From: an uncultured Campylobacter sp.
GTDB taxonomy: Bacteria > Campylobacterota > Campylobacteria > Campylobacterales > Campylobacteraceae
DNA: 64,000 bases
Direction: 5' to 3'
Assembly: GCF_938017775.1 (NCBI RefSeq)
Contig: NZ_CALIIU010000009.1
Coordinates: forward strand, 55,843 to 119,842
A program made the translations under genes and the position numbers. This document shows, in pieces, positions 60,382 through 64,000 of this stretch. How positions within the stretch are numbered: the first letter of the stretch is position 1; the number at the start of each line of letters is the position of its first letter. Under the pieces are notes generated by a model. The model had not been told where the DNA came from and ran no database searches. It was given only the letters and a program-made list of their open reading frames with translations.

Positions 60382-61088
60382 TGGAGATTTTCCCTGCGAT
60401 CGATCTGAAACAAGGATGCGCCGTGCGCCTTAGCAAGGGCGATATGCAAAGCGCAAAAATTTATTCCAAAGACCCCTGCGAGCTAGCCAAAAAATTTGAA
60501 GATCTCGGCGCTAAGTGGCTGCATTTAGTTGATCTGGACGGCGCGTTTGCGGGCGAGGCGGTAAATTTCAAAGCGATCGAGCGGATCGTAAAAAGCACGC
60601 GCCTGCGCGTAGAAGTGGGCGGCGGCATCCGCGACGAAGCGCGCATAAAGGAGTATTTGAGCTTAGGCGTCGATAGATGTATCCTCGGCTCAGCAGCGCT
60701 TAAAAATAGAGATTTCGTAAGGAGAATGGCGAAGCTTTACCGCATCGTCGTGGGCATAGACGCAAAAGAGGGGCTCGTAGCGACCGAGGGCTGGGCTGAG
60801 CTAAGCCGCGTAAGAGCGACCGATCTGGCGCGAGACTACGCGGACGCGGGCGTTTGCGCAATCATCTGCACCGACATATCGCGCGACGGGATGCTAAGCG
60901 GCGTAAACGTAGAATTTAGCCGCTCTATCGCGAAAGCTTGCGGCATCGATACTATCGCAAGCGGCGGTGTGAAAGATATGAACGACATAATCGCGCTTAA
61001 AAACGCAGGGCTCATCGCAGGCGTTATCGTCGGTAAGGCGTATTACGAGGGCACGCTCGATCTTAAAAAGGCGTTTGAAGCTATATAA
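60381..61088 (+). CDS. hisA: 1-(5-phosphoribosyl)-5-[(5-phosphoribosylamino)methylideneamino]imidazole-4-carboxamide isomerase HisA
   Basis: 235-aa TIM-barrel isomerase of histidine synthesis. IFPAIDLKQGCAVRL at the N-terminus carries the catalytic Asp; VEVGGGIRDEARI, VGIDAKEGLVATEGW and CTDISRDGMLSGVN are typical. Its ATG overlaps the hisH stop (TGATG); a GTG three bases upstream is in frame but not preferred. hisF is not seen nearby. A 78-bp gap separates it from prmA. Confidence 0.94.
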   Translation: MEIFPAIDLKQGCAVRLSKGDMQSAKIYSKDPCELAKKFEDLGAKWLHLVDLDGAFAGEAVNFKAIERIVKSTRLRVEVGGGIRDEARIKEYLSLGVDRCILGSAALKNRDFVRRMAKLYRIVVGIDAKEGLVATEGWAELSRVRATDLARDYADAGVCAIICTDISRDGMLSGVNVEFSRSIAKACGIDTIASGGVKDMNDIIALKNAGLIAGVIVGKAYYEGTLDLKKAFEAI

Positions 61089-61166
61089 AAACGCCCGAGC
61101 GTAAGCAAAGTTTGAACTAAATTTTAGTAATATGCAAATTTTAAAATTTAAAGGCGATGTGAGGCG

Positions 61167-62030
61167 ATGAAAGATTTTTTTTATGAGATGATCGTAAAAA
61201 GCGCGAATGCGAGCGAGCTTTTCAAGAGCTTTGCGTTTGAGCTCGGCGTTACCTGCGTCGAGGAGGATAGCGAGCGCTTCATAATCCGCGACGAAGAGGA
61301 TCTGCAAAATTTAAAATTTGCGTTTGAGGAGTTTAAAAAGGGGCTCGCGCGATCTCTTAATTTAGACGCAGATCTGCAGATCGAAATTTCAAAAAAGCAA
61401 AACAAAGATTGGCTAGACGAATACAAAAAAGGCGTCGCGCCCGTAGCGGTCGGCAAATTTTACGTCCGTCCGAGCTGGTGCGAGCGATCGCAAGACGGCT
61501 CTTTATTGGATCTTCTGATCGATCCTGCGCTGGCGTTCGGCTCGGGGCATCACGAAAGCACCAATATGTGCCTAGCGCTGCTTAGCGAGCTTACTCGCGC
61601 GGGCATGAGCGCGCTTGACGTGGGCTGCGGCAGCGGAATTCTAAGTATCGCGATGAAAAAACTGGACGCAAAGGTAAGCGCTTGCGATACCGACGAGCAG
61701 GCGGTGACCGCTACGCAGCAAAACGCCGAGAAAAACGGCGTGCAGATCGATAAAATTTGGCTCGGCAGCGTTTCAAGCTTGGGTGAGCAAAGCTCAAGCG
61801 CAGCCGCGCAGCCGCAGTTTGATCTCGTCGTCGCAAATATAATCGCCGACGTGATTTTGATCCTAAGCGCGGATCTAAAAAAGGCGCTAAAACCCGGCGG
61901 CAAGCTCGTGCTGTCGGGAATTTTAGAAAAATATAAAGATAGGATAGAGCAGGCCTTTTCGGATTTGAATTTCGTGCAGATGAAAAAGCAAAACGAATGG
62001 CTTAGCTTCGTTTATGAAAGGAAAATATGA
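61167..62030 (+). CDS. prmA: Ribosomal protein L11 methyltransferase
   Basis: 287 aa; SAM-dependent trimethylation of ribosomal protein L11. The N-terminal substrate-recognition domain (about 1-95) is followed by a Rossmann-like domain with FGSGHHESTNMCLAL, DVGCGSGILSIAM (SAM motif I), VVANIIADVI (motif IV) and the C-terminal LVLSGILEKY. The same neighbour pair prmA-ftsH follows the pgl region in C. jejuni by memory. ftsH ATG overlaps its stop. Confidence 0.94.
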   Translation: MKDFFYEMIVKSANASELFKSFAFELGVTCVEEDSERFIIRDEEDLQNLKFAFEEFKKGLARSLNLDADLQIEISKKQNKDWLDEYKKGVAPVAVGKFYVRPSWCERSQDGSLLDLLIDPALAFGSGHHESTNMCLALLSELTRAGMSALDVGCGSGILSIAMKKLDAKVSACDTDEQAVTATQQNAEKNGVQIDKIWLGSVSSLGEQSSSAAAQPQFDLVVANIIADVILILSADLKKALKPGGKLVLSGILEKYKDRIEQAFSDLNFVQMKKQNEWLSFVYERKI

Positions 62031-63976
62031 ATAACAACCCAAATAATCAACCCCCTCAAAACGGCGGCGGAAACAATTTTTTCAATAAAAATCCGATCGG
62101 CGTTTTTATAATTTTCGCGCTTATTTTGATAGTGGTGTTTAAAGCGATATCCCCAAGCGGCGGATTTGATAGCGGTGGAGTGCTGGGCTCCGTTTCGGGC
62201 GAGAGTAGAAACGTAACTTACTCCGAGCTAAAATCGCAGATCAAAAACTCCCAAGTAAGCATGGTTTCCATCGGAAGCTCCACGATTAAAGCGCAAGTCG
62301 GCAACGTAATCTACACCGCCAAGCGCGTGGATGACCCCGAGCTGGTTCAAATTTTAGAATCGCGCAAAATTCCATACGGCGCGTATAACGAGAGCAATTT
62401 TTTGACCGATCTGCTCTTTAGCTGGGTCTTGCCGCTCGTGATTTTCTTTGGAATTTGGATGTTTTTAGCCAACCGCATGCAGCGCAATATGGGCGGCGGC
62501 GTGCTCGGCATCGGAAGCTCTAAAAACCTGGTAAGCGCCGAAAAGCCGAAGGTTAAATTTAGCGATGTCGCGGGCGTCGAAGAGGCGAAAGAGGAGGTTA
62601 AAGAGATCGTAGATTTCTTAAAAAACCCCGAGCGATATATAAGCCTCGGGGCTAAAATTCCAAAAGGCGTGCTTTTGGTTGGACCTCCGGGCACGGGCAA
62701 GACGCTGCTGGCCAAAGCGGTCGCGGGCGAAGCGGACGTACCGTTTTTTTCGGTATCGGGCTCCAGCTTTATAGAGATGTTCGTAGGCGTGGGCGCCAGC
62801 AGGGTGCGCGATCTATTCGATAACGCTAAAAAACAGGCTCCGGCGATCGTTTTTATCGATGAGATCGACGCGATCGGTAAAAGCAGAACCGCAGGCGGTA
62901 TCGGCGGGGGTAACGACGAGCGCGAGCAGACGCTAAATCAGCTGCTTGCCGAGATGGACGGCTTCGGCTCGGAATCAAGCCCGGTAATCGTTCTTGCGGC
63001 TACCAACCGCCCAGAGACGCTGGATGCGGCGCTTCTGCGTCCAGGCAGATTCGATAGGCAGGTTCTAGTCGATAGACCTGATTTTGACGGCAGAATGGCG
63101 ATTTTGAAGGTGCATATGCGCGATGTTAAATTTGCCCGCGACATCGATATCGAAGAGATCGCGCGACTTACCGTGGGCTTTGCGGGAGCCGATCTTGCAA
63201 ACATCATCAACGAAGCCGCGCTTTTGGCGGGTCGTGAGGCAAAGGCGGAGGTCGAGCAAAAAGACCTACTCGAAGCGATCGAGCGCGTCGGCATCGGACT
63301 GGCTAAAAAATCGCGCCGCGTAAGCCCGATTGAAAAGCGGATCGTCGCCTACCACGAAAGCGGTCATGCGCTCATCGCCGAGCTTACTAAAGGCGCGATG
63401 CCGGTATCGAAAGTAACTATCGTGCCGCGCGGATTGAGCGCTGCGGGATATACGCTAAATTCTCCGTTTGAAAATAGATACCTGCACCAGCGCCATGAAA
63501 TTTTTGCCGAGATCGATACGTTTTTGGCGGGGCGCGCGGCGGAAGATGTGTTTTTGGGCGAGATCACCGACGGAGCGGGCAACGATCTACAGCGCGCTAC
63601 CGATATGCTTAAATTTATGGCTACTCAGGTCGGAATGACTGAAGCTCTCGGGCTTGCGGTGCTAGAAAAGCAGCAGTACTCCTTCCTAAACGGTGGACAG
63701 AGCATCAAGGATTACAGCGAGGTAACGGCGGTTAAGATCGACGAATATGTCCGCAAGACGCTGGATGAGCGCTATGCGGCGGTAAAAGAGACGCTAAGAA
63801 CCTACGCTCCGGCGATCGAGGAGATGGTGAAGGCGCTATATGAGAAGGAGACGGTCTCTGGAGAGCAGATCGTGGAGATCATCTCTAAATTTGAAAAAGA
63901 TAACAGCATGCCTACCCGGCTGGTGCGAAATTTAGGCGCTAACGACGATATCGAAAGCGCAAAGAGCGAGGCTTAA
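62027..63976 (+). CDS. ftsH: ATP-dependent zinc metalloprotease FtsH
   Basis: 649-aa membrane AAA+ protease that degrades unassembled and short-lived proteins. An Asn/Pro-rich N-terminus (NNNPNNQPPQN) precedes the first helix (about 22-42), a periplasmic domain, the second helix (about 128-148), the AAA module with Walker A GPPGTGKT (about 219-226), the pore loop and SRH (TNRPETLDAALLRPGRFDR), and the zinc site HESGH (about 442-446). It overlaps prmA by 4 bp. The stop lies 24 bp before the window end. Confidence 0.97.
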   Translation: MNNNPNNQPPQNGGGNNFFNKNPIGVFIIFALILIVVFKAISPSGGFDSGGVLGSVSGESRNVTYSELKSQIKNSQVSMVSIGSSTIKAQVGNVIYTAKRVDDPELVQILESRKIPYGAYNESNFLTDLLFSWVLPLVIFFGIWMFLANRMQRNMGGGVLGIGSSKNLVSAEKPKVKFSDVAGVEEAKEEVKEIVDFLKNPERYISLGAKIPKGVLLVGPPGTGKTLLAKAVAGEADVPFFSVSGSSFIEMFVGVGASRVRDLFDNAKKQAPAIVFIDEIDAIGKSRTAGGIGGGNDEREQTLNQLLAEMDGFGSESSPVIVLAATNRPETLDAALLRPGRFDRQVLVDRPDFDGRMAILKVHMRDVKFARDIDIEEIARLTVGFAGADLANIINEAALLAGREAKAEVEQKDLLEAIERVGIGLAKKSRRVSPIEKRIVAYHESGHALIAELTKGAMPVSKVTIVPRGLSAAGYTLNSPFENRYLHQRHEIFAEIDTFLAGRAAEDVFLGEITDGAGNDLQRATDMLKFMATQVGMTEALGLAVLEKQQYSFLNGGQSIKDYSEVTAVKIDEYVRKTLDERYAAVKETLRTYAPAIEEMVKALYEKETVSGEQIVEIISKFEKDNSMPTRLVRNLGANDDIESAKSEA

Positions 63977-64000
63977 ATTTAAAGCTTCGCGCGCGGTAAG

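Noticed and set aside
1..64000. tRNA, rRNA, tmRNA or CRISPR array
   Set aside because: I looked through the intergenic gaps for cloverleaf T-loop words and for regularly spaced repeats and saw none; a covariance-model search would be decisive.

Overview
The window looks like a chromosomal piece of an oral or host-associated, relatively GC-rich Campylobacter (C. gracilis or a near relative is my best guess; the species cannot be fixed from sequence alone). Reasons: a complete pgl protein N-glycosylation locus with a bacterial STT3-type PglB, core gene neighbourhoods that match my memory of C. jejuni (fabG/acpP/fabF/accA; ftsY-TlpA-like and fthC-rny; gap-pgk-tpiA-fabI; pgl next to prmA-ftsH), TATAAT -10 boxes without clear -35 boxes, and a poly-G tract inside a surface-modification gene. 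I found no rRNA, tRNA, CRISPR array or intact insertion sequence.

Layout. 1-5000: end of gpmI, fatty-acid genes fabG-acpP-fabF-accA, then rho. 5000-8400: an AT-rich O-acyltransferase with a G10 tract and a small lipoprotein. 8400-11400: two tandem sodium symporters on the minus strand. 11500-16400: nitroreductase, thyX, unknown genes, a DJ-1/PfpI protein and ung. 16600-19500: three paralogous periplasmic solute-binding proteins without a permease. 19700-24100: an unknown membrane protein, radA and brnQ. 24300-26650: a YwqG-like (DUF1963) gene, a small unknown gene and a duplicated gene tail. 26770-31000: ftsY, a TlpA-like lipoprotein, fthC, rny and a SYLF protein. 31470-34370: DedA, a secreted barnase-like RNase with an overlapping barstar-like inhibitor, and small proteins including a possible lysozyme inhibitor. 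34500-38530: gap-pgk-tpiA, a 274-bp palindromic element, fabI. 38570-41380: small proteins, a PolB-like exonuclease and an exported DNA ligase. 41390-59660: the pgl locus. 59656-63976: hisH, hisA, prmA and ftsH.

The pgl locus is the centrepiece. The nucleotide-sugar and initiation genes (gne, pglF, pglE, pglD, pglC, pglA, pglJ) and the transferase pglB sit in the same relative order as in C. jejuni. The place of the ABC flippase pglK is taken by a Wzx/MATE-like flippase, an iron-sulfur FrhB-like protein and a polysaccharide pyruvyl transferase, and there is one extra GT4. pglG is not seen. This predicts an N-glycan that differs from the C. jejuni heptasaccharide and may carry pyruvyl ketals.

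Two other themes stand out. Asn/Ser-rich low-complexity inserts, always in the same codon phase, recur in unrelated proteins (exonuclease, FrhB-like protein, GT2, PglB). There are also several conflict or contingency elements: the poly-G acyltransferase, the barnase/barstar pair, and the DUF1963 cassette with a duplicated tail.
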